From Pseudomonadota bacterium (lineage in GTDB: Bacteria; Pseudomonadota; Gammaproteobacteria; Xanthomonadales; SZUA-36): a DNA stretch of 48,428 bases. A program made the position numbers and the translations under genes. The stretch lies in the NCBI GenBank assembly GCA_015222805.1, contig JADFVZ010000050.1, forward strand, positions 1-48,428, written 5' to 3'. The notes beneath the pieces are model-generated. The model saw nothing but the letters and a program-made list of their open reading frames with translations, was not told the DNA's origin and ran no database searches. This document shows, one piece after another, positions 1-8,628 of this stretch (position 1 is its first letter; each line of letters opens with the position of its first letter).

Positions 1-1654
1 AAATGGTGATGGCCTCATCCCACTCCGCATTAAAAACTGGAATGATGTATTCCAACTGAGGAGAGACCAGAGCGGCCTCATCGCCGAATCCGTAAAGCGC
101 CAGCAGATATGCCAGACTCCTACGTGTCTGAGTGCGTCCCGGATCCAATTCCAGTACCTGGTAGTAAAAACCCATTGCGGCCGGAATATTGCCGCGTCGC
201 CGCTCAACTGAAGCCCGCGCAAATAAGCCGTATCCCTTATCCAGACCGTAGAGCCTTTGCAGCAGTGCTTCAATTTTTTGATCATCGTCATAAGGGGTGT
301 TGGGTAGACTGACAATGCCGTTAAACAGGGTGATCATGGACATTGGGTCAACCTCGAGCATATGGATATTTGTTTCGAGAGCTTCCTTCATCCGCCCGGC
401 ACCCAATAAGGCCATGCGATTCCAGTTCAGCACTTCACCGCTGGATGGATTCAGCGCCAGTGAGCGCGCGTAATACTCGAGCTCAGTCGATGTGTTGTCT
501 TCATTGCCTTCGAGCATGCCGTAGACCGCCAGTACCTGCGGATCATTGGGAGCCAGTTGCAGCGCTGTTTCCAATAAAGGTCGAGCCATTTCAGTGGTTT
601 CAATTGTAGGGATGTCACCGTATGAGGTGCCACTGTCGCTAAGAAACATGATCGCCTGTGCTTCACCAGCCAGGGCGAGAGCAAAACCGGGATCAAGTTG
701 CCGGGCATGTTCAAACCACCTACGTGCAGCTTCAATTGATGGCCGTGTACGTTGATCAAGTTCAGCACGGCCTTTAAAATACTCTTCCAACGCCGCCATG
801 TTCTGTGTCGGAACATCGGCCATCCGGCTTTGTTCTTCGGGTGACAGGGTGGCCCGCATCGCCTGCGTAACTGCCGCGGCGATCTCACTCTGGATCGTGA
901 AGATATTATTAGCGGTCAACTCCCGATCATAGGTCTCGGCCCACAGGTGGGCATCGGTAGCGGCATCGATTAACTGCATGTTGATGCGTACCTGGTTGCC
1001 AGCACGCTGAACCCCACCTTCAAGAATGGTTGCCACGCCCAGCAGTTCGGCTATTTCGCGGATGCTTTTGCTGGTGTGTTTAAATTGCACAACTGAGGTA
1101 CGTGAAATCACCCGCAGTGATGATATTTGTGCCAACTGGGTCAACATATCATCGTGGATGCCAGTGGTAAAAAATTCGTCTTCTTCATTAGTGCTGCGGT
1201 TTTCAAATGGCAGTACCGCAATGGATTTATCGGTGGGCAAGGTGGGCTCATTCGGTATCATGTCAGCACTTTCCTTACTGACAATTTCCGCAGCGGGATC
1301 GGGCGTTGAGTCGACTGTAAATTTATCCCAGACGAAATATGCCAGAGCCAGTACAAGTACCATAATGATTGTGCGATTCAGCTTATGGCCTGTTTGAGGT
1401 GTAATGGACTGGCTTCGGTCAACGTCTTTTTCTTTCTTGATGCCTTCGGGTGTCATTTCGAAAGCCCAGGCAAAAAACAGCGCGAATGGAAAACCGATCA
1501 GGAACATCGAAAGCAGGGTTTTCAGCGCCCAGTCGGGCGCTCCGAATGTCTCCAGCAATAGCTCCGCGACCTGTGCCATCAGCCACGAAAGAACGATGTA
1601 GGCAATCGCTACACGAAAGACATTACGTCGTTTGAGCTCTTCAAAAATTGACAT
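1..1654 (-). CDS. TolB-like/TPR membrane protein, 3' end cut by window edge
   Basis: The reading frame opens with ATG at 1654 and stays open for 551 codons to the left edge, so the C-terminus is missing. The N-terminus starts MSIFEELKRRNVFRVA, the usual opening of a family of inner-membrane proteins with a TolB-N-like domain followed by TPRs. Hydrophobic segments lie near residues 13-33, 47-66 and 95-110. A TolB-like module covers about 143-265 (SIAVLPFENRS, then VATILEGGVQ and AETYDREL). The remainder is TPR-like helical repeats, for example FEHARQLDPGFALALA. It is a paralogue of the gene at 5740-8022. In related proteins this module often follows an adenylate cyclase or winged-helix domain; neither is present here. 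The role is unknown; a membrane-anchored scaffold or sensor is an inference. AAGGA lies about 13 bases upstream, a rather long spacing. Confidence 0.85.
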   Translation of the reverse strand, partial: MSIFEELKRRNVFRVAIAYIVLSWLMAQVAELLLETFGAPDWALKTLLSMFLIGFPFALFFAWAFEMTPEGIKKEKDVDRSQSITPQTGHKLNRTIIMVLVLALAYFVWDKFTVDSTPDPAAEIVSKESADMIPNEPTLPTDKSIAVLPFENRSTNEEDEFFTTGIHDDMLTQLAQISSLRVISRTSVVQFKHTSKSIREIAELLGVATILEGGVQRAGNQVRINMQLIDAATDAHLWAETYDRELTANNIFTIQSEIAAAVTQAMRATLSPEEQSRMADVPTQNMAALEEYFKGRAELDQRTRPSIEAARRWFEHARQLDPGFALALAGEAQAIMFLSDSGTSYGDIPTIETTEMARPLLETALQLAPNDPQVLAVYGMLEGNEDNTSTELEYYARSLALNPSSGEVLNWNRMALLGAGRMKEALETNIHMLEVDPMSMITLFNGIVSLPNTPYDDDQKIEALLQRLYGLDKGYGLFARASVERRRGNIPAAMGFYYQVLELDPGRTQTRRSLAYLLALYGFGDEAALVSPQLEYIIPVFNAEWDEAITI

Positions 1655-1809
1655 TAGATGGGTGCCGTCCTTTTTATTCTGCCCACAAGCCTATACTTTT
1701 CTGGTGGTATTAACCACTGGAGGGACCAAATTAATTAATAATGGGGTGACTGTACCTCCCCGAGTTCTCCTAATTCCGACACAGTGAGCATTAGCAATAT
1801 CTTTCTGCA

Positions 1810-3324
1810 CTAGTACCAGGGTGATTTGTTTACTTCGGTAGCTGTACGGATAGTTTCCACATATTGTTTTGCCAGTTGCATGGGTATGTAGGGAATAACG
1901 ATGCTTCCGGCCGCCAGGTGTATCTTCAGGGTGGCAAGCTTACGACGGCGCTGCAAGGGCGACTGTTTGATCACTGTGTGCTGTACTTTGTATAGGGGGA
2001 ACAGGGTGCGTTTAAAGCCAAATAGCCCGCTTTGATAAATCCCGAATGTCCTGGTGAAACCATAACGAAACATACTCCAGTGTTTAATCACTAAAGGTAA
2101 AATGATAAGTGATGACAGTATGGGTACAGCAAAAAACCAGAAACCAATTTTCATAGAGAGAGGAATGGATGGTAAAACCAGGGGTAGTAAAAACCAGAGC
2201 AACCAGGTTTTTATAATATAACGTCGGTCAATTTTATTTTCAGCTATGTCAGTTGGTGCATCAGCAAAAACCAGGCTTTTCAATGCGGGAATTTGCTCTG
2301 CAGTTCGCGCTGGAATGATGAAAATATTGCGCTTTCCCTGCGTACCGTTTTGCGCCGATACCACCTGTCCAAGAATAACATTCTGACGTTTTATCCAACG
2401 GCCGATAATGTTGCTCTGGGTAACGAAAGTTTGTACTTTGACCAGTTTGAGTGATTCTTCAAAACGAGTTAACAGGCCGCTTTGGCGCTTCAGGGTTTGT
2501 TGTTTGCGGCTCAACTGATAACCGTAGTACCTGTAGATGGACCCGAGGATCGAGAATAAAAACATCAGTGCTATCAGCCCGGCAAGCAATACCAGGCCGA
2601 GCATGAAATTCCCGGGAAAACCACCTCCGTGTGAATTAATTATAGGAATAATGTTTTGTTTAATCATTTCTTCGGTAGCATCTTCAAATGAGTTGAAAAA
2701 TGCACCCACTACCGGACCTAGAATTGCCAGGAATAAAAACACGCTATTACTCGAAACCCCATATGCAAGCAGATCTCTTAAAGATGCGCTTGCAACGATT
2801 GTAGAATTTTCATGGTTTTCGACAGTAGCGGTTTCTGTGGCATGTTTTCCGCGGCTTGATTGCTGGTAGTCTAATATCTGCCGGCGTAACTGCTCTGCTG
2901 TGGCAATCGGTATTCCAGCAAGATCTGCCTCATTGTCTTTCGAACCTGCGGTTTCTACCTGGAGTGTTACCAAACCGAAAGGTCGAAAGTAGATGGGTGA
3001 TAAGAGATTAATATTCTGCACCCGTTCAAAGCGAATGACCCGGTGGTTTTTCTGGAATACACCATCGTTAATCAAAATTTGATCATCGTGTTGACGAAAT
3101 TTAAAAAACCAGAATTGCAGTACGGAACCGCCGAGCATAAGTGTGAGCAGTCCAGCCCCCAATACCGCCATCATGATAAGTTTGTTACTAGAGGCAAGAA
3201 TGATGATGAGCAGTGGCGCAAATGTACTAAGCCCATCTTTTATCAGGCGTACAAGAAACTTGCCAATAAAGAAAATCACCGATAGTGGAGAAAGCCGTTG
3301 CCAATGATCCAAGTGTTTACTCAT
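1810..3324 (-). CDS. PH domain-containing membrane protein (YdbT/DUF304-like)
   Basis: This 504-residue protein resembles the YdbT family of bacterial PH-domain (bPH2) membrane proteins, which normally carry several PH-like modules between membrane helices. The first module lies near residues 75-155 (FKFRQHDDQILINDGVF, RVIRFERVQNINL), a second near 270-350 (SRKQQTLKRQSGLL) and a third near 410-490 (GIYQSGLFGFKRTLFP). Hydrophobic pairs lie near 15-70, 195-265 and 375-400. I start it at ATG 3324 rather than at a further upstream codon. This start overlaps the stop of the preceding gene as ATGAGTAA, the typical arrangement of coupled YdbS/YdbT pairs. The function of the pair is not established; a link to membrane lipids or envelope stress is only suggested for relatives. 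Confidence 0.88.
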   Translation of the reverse strand: MSKHLDHWQRLSPLSVIFFIGKFLVRLIKDGLSTFAPLLIIILASSNKLIMMAVLGAGLLTLMLGGSVLQFWFFKFRQHDDQILINDGVFQKNHRVIRFERVQNINLLSPIYFRPFGLVTLQVETAGSKDNEADLAGIPIATAEQLRRQILDYQQSSRGKHATETATVENHENSTIVASASLRDLLAYGVSSNSVFLFLAILGPVVGAFFNSFEDATEEMIKQNIIPIINSHGGGFPGNFMLGLVLLAGLIALMFLFSILGSIYRYYGYQLSRKQQTLKRQSGLLTRFEESLKLVKVQTFVTQSNIIGRWIKRQNVILGQVVSAQNGTQGKRNIFIIPARTAEQIPALKSLVFADAPTDIAENKIDRRYIIKTWLLWFLLPLVLPSIPLSMKIGFWFFAVPILSSLIILPLVIKHWSMFRYGFTRTFGIYQSGLFGFKRTLFPLYKVQHTVIKQSPLQRRRKLATLKIHLAAGSIVIPYIPMQLAKQYVETIRTATEVNKSPWY

Positions 3325-3829
3325 GGCTGGATTGGTATTCAGCCTGCGCGTAAGTGAGTATCTGTTCACGGATTTGTTCCGCATCTGCTTTGCGCAATCC
3401 CGGAATACTCAAATCTGATTTTGCCCCGCCGGCGGTAAAAAAATTTAATGTGGCCAGACCAAACTTTCGTTCCAATGGCCCATGTGCAAGGTCGATATGC
3501 TGGATTCTTGAGAAGCTCACAGCTGTTTGGTTTTTCCACCAGAGCCCGCTTTTATACATCAGCTCAAATTCACCCCGGTGATAAGCACGAGCCTTTGCCG
3601 CAAAGTAGCTGAACAGTATGGATAGTGTGGCTAGCAAGGTAAAAACGGGTAGCATGAAAACCGGCAGGATGACTTTATCCAGAAAAAAAGCACTCGCAAG
3701 CATGACCAGTAAAGCAAAGCCCCAGCCCAGAGCTGACGACAAAGCGGCTAACTTCGGGTAGTTGTCAGCCAGCGGTAAAAAGCGGGCTTTTTCGGTTGTT
3801 GTGTCATCTAAAGCTGATGCTGAATTCAT
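3317..3829 (-). CDS. PH domain-containing membrane protein (YdbS-like)
   Basis: This is a 170-residue protein with two adjacent hydrophobic helices near residues 31-75 followed by a single PH-like module (FELMYKSGLWWKNQTAVSF, RIQHIDLAHGPLERKFGLATL). The RIQHIDLxxGPLER segment is characteristic of the YdbS/bPH2 family. It precedes and overlaps the YdbT-like gene by 8 bases, so the two are almost certainly cotranslated and may form a membrane complex. The biochemical role is unknown. Length is normal for the family. Confidence 0.88.
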   Translation of the reverse strand: MNSASALDDTTTEKARFLPLADNYPKLAALSSALGWGFALLVMLASAFFLDKVILPVFMLPVFTLLATLSILFSYFAAKARAYHRGEFELMYKSGLWWKNQTAVSFSRIQHIDLAHGPLERKFGLATLNFFTAGGAKSDLSIPGLRKADAEQIREQILTYAQAEYQSSHE

Positions 3830-3955
3830 CTTTGGCCCCTCTGCCGTGAATCATGTGCCTGATTTTAGCTTGTCGGGAGTCAAATTAAATGTGGAATAAG
3901 TCACAGTTACTCGTTAGTGGCAATCTAACGGAAGCGGAGAGCAGATAGAAATGGA

Positions 3956-4186
3956 TCAGAGCTCTTCTATTTTTTTCTCTAAAGCCTCCAGCTTTTCACG
4001 GCTGCGCAGCAGCACGGCTTTCTGGACTTCAAACTCTTCCCGGCTGACCAGGTCCAGGCCTTCCAGTCCCTGATTCAGTATCTGCCGAAAGCGGTTGCGG
4101 ATTTCGCTGGCCACTTGTTGGCCACCTTCGGGCAGGGCATCGCTGAGGCGACGGCTAAGAGCATCAATTTTTGCGGGGTCAATCAT
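3956..4186 (-). CDS. ubiK: Ubiquinone biosynthesis accessory factor UbiK (YqiC/BMFP family)
   Basis: This small 76-residue protein has the two-part layout of UbiK. An amphipathic N-terminal helix (MIDPAKIDALSRRLSDALP) is followed by a charged coiled coil at the C-terminus (LVSREEFEVQKAVLLRSREKLEALE, shown only in part by SREEFEVQKAVL). UbiK works with UbiJ as an accessory factor of the soluble ubiquinone-synthesis complex. It is transcribed away from the P-II gene at 4295, a neighbourhood seen in many gammaproteobacteria. The stop is at 3956 and the length matches the family. Confidence 0.93.
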   Translation of the reverse strand: MIDPAKIDALSRRLSDALPEGGQQVASEIRNRFRQILNQGLEGLDLVSREEFEVQKAVLLRSREKLEALEKKIEEL

Positions 4187-4276
4187 ATCCTGTACCTTTT
4201 TGATTGCTTTATAATGTTGTAAATACTGGATGACAGAATAGCATTAACCAAACAAAATAAAAGCCTCACAAAATAA

Positions 4277-4633
<357 letters not shown>

Positions 4634-4802
4634 TATTGAAAGGTTTGTAACTAAAAGCAGCTTTGTTTCGTTTTAACTATAAATCAGGTTAATTTATCGC
4701 AGCTCTACCGGTCCTGCCCGGGATTCGGGGAACTATCATAAATTTATCGAGACTAAAAAGGCAGTTACACCATAATCAGTTGCAGGGGCATGCTGAGGGA
4801 AA

Positions 4803-5708
4803 ATGAAATCTATGCAGAATACTGCAGAAAAATTCACAGTTGGTTTTATCGGCCTGGGAGCCATGGGCTACCCCATAGCGGGGCACCTGCTGCATTCCGA
4901 CAGTCCGATACAGGTATGGAATAGAACTTCAGCGGTTTCAGCCCGCTTCCAGGCCGAATATGCTAATCAGGGCGAGCTGCAGGTAGCTTCAGCCTTGCCG
5001 GAGCTGGCAACTGCCTGCCGTGTAATTTTTACCTGTGTATCTGCAGATCAGGATTTATTCAATATTATTGATCAGTTACTACCGGCACTGGTCGCAGGGA
5101 CGGTTATTTGTGATCATTCAACCACAGCACCCGATACTGCCCGACAGATAAATAAGAGTTTACAGGCGGTTCAGTGCCATTTCGTAGACGCGCCGGTTTC
5201 CGGTGGTGTAGAAGGTGCCCGCAGGGGCACGCTGGTAACAATGGTCGGTGGCGAGAAAGCCATTATTGAGCAAATTTCGCCACTATTGACCTGTTATACC
5301 AGCAAAATTGCCAGGATGGGGCCAGTTAGTACCGGTCAGGCGACCAAAGCCGTGAATCAGGTCATGGTGGCGGGGATAGCAGAAGCCGTGACTGAAGCAT
5401 TGGCCCTGGCTGAAAAAATGGAACTGCCCGCAGGTCAACTGCTGGAAGTCCTTGGCGGTGGTGCGGCTGGCAACTGGTTTATGGCACATCGTGGTAAAAC
5501 AATGCTGGCAGACGAGTTCGAAGTGGGGTTTAAATTGTCCCTGCTACATAAAGATTTAGGAATTTGTGAGGAGTTGGCACGAAACTTGGATTTAGACTTA
5601 CATCTGGTCAGGCAGGCGAGGGAAGATTACCGTCGCCTGATGGAAGCAGGTGAGGGAGATTCTGATATCTCCGCCTTGATTCATATTAAGCAGGGGAAAA
5701 TTGATTAG
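4803..5708 (+). CDS. NAD(P)-dependent beta-hydroxyacid dehydrogenase (3-hydroxyisobutyrate dehydrogenase family)
   Basis: This 301-residue oxidoreductase shows the Rossmann motif GFIGLGAMG at residues 14-22, the substrate-binding motif PVSGGV at 131-136, and the catalytic lysine at about residue 182 in GQATKAVNQ, with Asn186 four residues on. These are the marks of the 3-hydroxyisobutyrate dehydrogenase/tartronate semialdehyde reductase/GLYR family. The C-terminal helical domain (FKLSLLHKDLGICEEL) is complete. The substrate cannot be settled from motifs; no valine-degradation or glyoxylate genes lie nearby. A GAGGG Shine-Dalgarno sequence a few bases upstream supports ATG 4803. It occupies the place where amtB is often found after glnK. 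Confidence 0.9.
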   Translation: MKSMQNTAEKFTVGFIGLGAMGYPIAGHLLHSDSPIQVWNRTSAVSARFQAEYANQGELQVASALPELATACRVIFTCVSADQDLFNIIDQLLPALVAGTVICDHSTTAPDTARQINKSLQAVQCHFVDAPVSGGVEGARRGTLVTMVGGEKAIIEQISPLLTCYTSKIARMGPVSTGQATKAVNQVMVAGIAEAVTEALALAEKMELPAGQLLEVLGGGAAGNWFMAHRGKTMLADEFEVGFKLSLLHKDLGICEELARNLDLDLHLVRQAREDYRRLMEAGEGDSDISALIHIKQGKID

Positions 5709-5739
5709 GGCTGCCGAAGGGCTGCTGCTGATTATTTAG

Positions 5740-8022
5740 ATGATGAAAACGACTCAACAACATACAACTCAGATTAGGGCTGAATACCAGTCGCTGACAG
5801 CGCCGGGCAATCACAGCATTACCCAGACTGGGAATCCGCCCTTTATTTCCGCGGTTATTGGTGAGCTGAGCCAACGCCGGGTATTGCGCACCCTGGGTGC
5901 CTATGCGGTAGCGGCCTTTGTGGTGCTGCAGCTGCTGGATGCAACCGGTGATGCATTACTGATCCCGCAATGGCTGCAAACCGTGATTGCCAGCCTGACG
6001 ATCATCGGCTTTCCGGTTACTTTCCTGCTGGTATGGCTGTTCCAGCTGACCCCGGATGGTATCCGCCTGCAGCGTGACGGCCTTTTGTCCCGGCGTCAGG
6101 CGAGCGGTCTTTTTGCCTTTATGCTGGTTGTTACCGCAGGTGTGGGTTACGGCCTGTTTAACTTCTACAGTGCGGCCTTTGAAAAGGGCAACGGTATTAA
6201 CTCGATCCTGTCCAGGTCGTCTGCTGCAAGTACAGCGGATGAGGCATCGATCGCCGTGCTGCCATTTGCCGATATGAGCCCGAACAAAGATCAGGGTTTT
6301 ATTGCTGATGGCATTGCCGAAGAAGTACTTAACCTGCTGGCCCAGATTGATGGCCTTAAAGTTGCCGCCCGTACATCTTCGTTTGCACTCAGGGACGGAC
6401 AACAGAATATCCAGGAAATTGGACGTCTGTTAAATGTAAGCAAAGTGCTTGAAGGTAGTGTTCGCCGTGAAGGTGATCGTATCCGGCTGACCGCGCAGCT
6501 GATTAACGTAGCCGACGGGTTCCATATCTGGTCAAAAACCTATGATCGCGAAATCACCGATATCTTTGCACTGCAGGATGAAATTGCCGAGTCGATTACC
6601 AATGAGCTTGTGGCCTCTATCGATGATGTGAATAAACCTTTGTTGCGGTTCGGGCGGACGGATTCACTGGAGGCCTGGGAGTCATACCAGACCGGGCGCC
6701 GGTATTGGTGGAAACGCGGAGTAGATGACTTACAAAAAGCCGCTGAACTGTTTACCCAGGCGATTGAGCAAGATCCGGAATTTGCAGCGGCCTATGCCGG
6801 GCTTGCAGATTCATGGCTGCTGCTAAACAGCTATGGCAACCTCTCTCGTGAGGAAGCACTGGATCGTTCACAAAGTTTGATTAAAAAATCGATCGAGCTT
6901 GATCCACTTTCTGCCGAGGGTTTTGCCGCCCTGGGCCTGGCGCGCTGGAAACTGGGTGAACTGGATTCAGCTGAATCGGCCTTACGTCGGGCAATAAAAC
7001 TGGATGGTAACTATATACCCGCCCAACTTTGGCTGGCAGGATTGATGGGTGAGCAACAGCGCCTGCAGGAAGAACTGCTGGTGTTAGAGCCGGCGATCAA
7101 GCTCGACCCCCTGAATGAGCTACTGGTGATTAATTATGTGGGTACCATGGTCGGAACAGGGGACTTTGAAGGTGGCTTGAATAAGGCGCTGGAATTACTA
7201 CAGGTCAAACCAACGTCCATTCCCCTGCTGCGGACACTTTCAGGATTGATGTATAAGCGTGGCCGGTTGGCCGAATCGTATGAATATTCACAGCAGGCGT
7301 TGGCACTTTCGCCGGAAGATCCCATGGCGCTGATCATGGCTGCTGAGGTCAGTATGTTGATTGGCAACCTTGAGCAAAGCCGCAGTTTACTGCTGACTTT
7401 ATCCCGTGTGGCACCTAATAATGAGAAATTTGACAGCTTAAAAATGCTGCAGATGTTAGTTGATGAACAGTTTGAGCAGTTGGCAGAATGGCTGGGTCCG
7501 GGAGATCTTGACAGTTCTGAGAAGCTACCTATGCCGGAGCTCTCAAAAACTATCTGGCGGGGCTGGATTGGCCTGAATCAGGATGAAAATCGTGTAGCAC
7601 TGGATAATTTCTTACGCGTGAGCGAACGCCTGGATGAAATCAATAATGATTCACTACGGGCAGAGATTTTTTCCATGCGGGCAGTTGCTGAACAGCGTTT
7701 AGACCTGTCGGAAGAAATGAATTCCAGCCTTTCACAGGCACGTGCGGCCGTCAGGCGGATGCAGGTTGTAGGGCTTAAGGGGAGCCAGATTCATTATTTG
7801 CTGAGTGCCATTGAATCGCTTTCCGGAAATACTGAACAGGCAATAGCCCAGTTTCGCCAGGCAGTGGATGGCGGTTTTAGTGACATCCTGACTATTCGTT
7901 ATGATGCCCGCCTTGATGCCCTGCGGAACTTGCCTGAATTTGCCAATATCGTCCAGGTAATGCAGCAACGTGTCAGTAATGCCAAGCTTGAAATCAATGC
8001 CAGGCAGATCACTTCACTCTAG
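5740..8022 (+). CDS. TolB-like/TPR membrane protein, full length
   Basis: This 760-residue protein is a full-length paralogue of the truncated gene at the left edge. After a variable first 34 residues comes the family opening (GELSQRRVLRTLGAYAVAA) with membrane helices near 48-65, 75-100 and 120-140. A TolB-like module follows at about 165-290 (SIAVLPFADMSP, VLEGSVRREGDRIRL, WSKTYDREI). The C-terminal 450 residues are TPR-like repeats (FTQAIEQDPEFAAAYAGLAD is one unit). No cyclase, kinase or DNA-binding domain is seen. No convincing Shine-Dalgarno sequence precedes ATG 5740, and the extra N-terminal residues relative to the paralogue make the start less certain. The likely role is a periplasm-facing repeat scaffold, but this is inferred. 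Confidence 0.88.
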   Translation: MMKTTQQHTTQIRAEYQSLTAPGNHSITQTGNPPFISAVIGELSQRRVLRTLGAYAVAAFVVLQLLDATGDALLIPQWLQTVIASLTIIGFPVTFLLVWLFQLTPDGIRLQRDGLLSRRQASGLFAFMLVVTAGVGYGLFNFYSAAFEKGNGINSILSRSSAASTADEASIAVLPFADMSPNKDQGFIADGIAEEVLNLLAQIDGLKVAARTSSFALRDGQQNIQEIGRLLNVSKVLEGSVRREGDRIRLTAQLINVADGFHIWSKTYDREITDIFALQDEIAESITNELVASIDDVNKPLLRFGRTDSLEAWESYQTGRRYWWKRGVDDLQKAAELFTQAIEQDPEFAAAYAGLADSWLLLNSYGNLSREEALDRSQSLIKKSIELDPLSAEGFAALGLARWKLGELDSAESALRRAIKLDGNYIPAQLWLAGLMGEQQRLQEELLVLEPAIKLDPLNELLVINYVGTMVGTGDFEGGLNKALELLQVKPTSIPLLRTLSGLMYKRGRLAESYEYSQQALALSPEDPMALIMAAEVSMLIGNLEQSRSLLLTLSRVAPNNEKFDSLKMLQMLVDEQFEQLAEWLGPGDLDSSEKLPMPELSKTIWRGWIGLNQDENRVALDNFLRVSERLDEINNDSLRAEIFSMRAVAEQRLDLSEEMNSSLSQARAAVRRMQVVGLKGSQIHYLLSAIESLSGNTEQAIAQFRQAVDGGFSDILTIRYDARLDALRNLPEFANIVQVMQQRVSNAKLEINARQITSL

Positions 8023-8093
8023 GAGGCTGTCGGGTTTGACCGATGGTAGTGAGGGGTAAGGCAGTACCACTAGCTGGGATAAAAACAACCGAA

Positions 8094-8129
8094 TGTAATA
8101 AAACCCCGGGAAGTCGGCTCTTTATTACA
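8094..8129 (+). promoter_or_regulatory. Inverted repeat overlapping the start of the 8129 gene
   Basis: The arms TGTAATAAA (8094-8102) and TTTATTACA (8121-8129) are perfect 9-base complements around an 18-base GC-rich spacer. The right arm includes the first base of the ATG. It could form an RNA hairpin that hides the start codon or act as a DNA operator. This is read directly from the sequence; the function is inferred. Confidence 0.4.
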
Positions 8130-8587
8130 TGCGCATCACAATCCCGGAACAAATACGAAATAATGCCGTTGCCCTGATCAGCCTGGTCATCGCCCTCAGT
8201 AGCCTGGCATATACCGGTTGGCGCAACGAAACCTCAGAAGAACAGCGGAATATCCGCTACGCCTCATTCCAGGTACTAACTGAACTGGGTGAGCTACAGG
8301 AACTGGTTCTATATAACACCTACTTTGCCGCCAGCACGGACAAACCGATTTCCGGTCGTGGCAGGGTTGAGGGTTATGGCCATCTGTTACTCGTCAGGGA
8401 CTTAATGAACCTGATGCCGGAGCCTGCACCAAAAGCAGGTTCCGGGCTTTATCTGGTTTGGGAGCAACAGGTCGATCAACTGCTGCTGGAAGAGCCTGAC
8501 AAAAGACAGTCTGCCGAAAAGATACTCAGCGCGTCAATAGAGGATACCCGGAGTGCGGTGCTTGAAGTCCTGCACATGCTGGATTAA
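8129..8587 (+). CDS. Hypothetical protein with one N-terminal membrane helix
   Basis: I do not recognise this 152-residue protein. It has a hydrophobic segment near residues 11-29 (NNAVALISLVIALSSLAYTG), a polar spacer, then a mostly helical, acidic soluble region (VLTELGELQELVL, WEQQVDQLLLEEPDK). The layout suggests an inner-membrane protein anchored once with a small helical domain outside. There is no clear ribosome binding site. An inverted repeat (8094-8102 with 8121-8129) covers the initiation region. It lies 106 bases after the TPR gene on the same strand, but cotranscription is not shown. Confidence 0.7.
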   Translation: MRITIPEQIRNNAVALISLVIALSSLAYTGWRNETSEEQRNIRYASFQVLTELGELQELVLYNTYFAASTDKPISGRGRVEGYGHLLLVRDLMNLMPEPAPKAGSGLYLVWEQQVDQLLLEEPDKRQSAEKILSASIEDTRSAVLEVLHMLD

Positions 8588-8596
8588 GAAAAACCT

Positions 8597-8628
8597 GCGT
8601 AGGGTGGGCATAAATGCCCACCCTACGC
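8597..8628. repeat. Perfect REP-like palindrome, convergent terminator candidate
   Basis: Arms of 15 bases (8597-8611 and 8614-8628) are perfect complements around a 2-base AA loop; the core is GTAGGGTGGGCAT. It lies between the convergent 8129 gene and recG, and the recG stop codon (8623-8625 on the minus strand) is inside the right arm. A second, half-degraded copy is at 45669-45693. The GTAGGGTGGGCA core resembles dispersed REP-type palindromes found in many bacterial genomes. Confidence 0.8.

Noticed and set aside
451-888. 145-codon minus-strand frame
   Set aside because: It overlaps the real TolB-like/TPR gene in another frame and has the odd composition of a shadow.
3325-3384. N-terminal extension of the YdbT-like gene to 3384
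   Set aside because: It would lie wholly inside the preceding gene; ATG 3324 with the ATGAGTAA overlap fits better.
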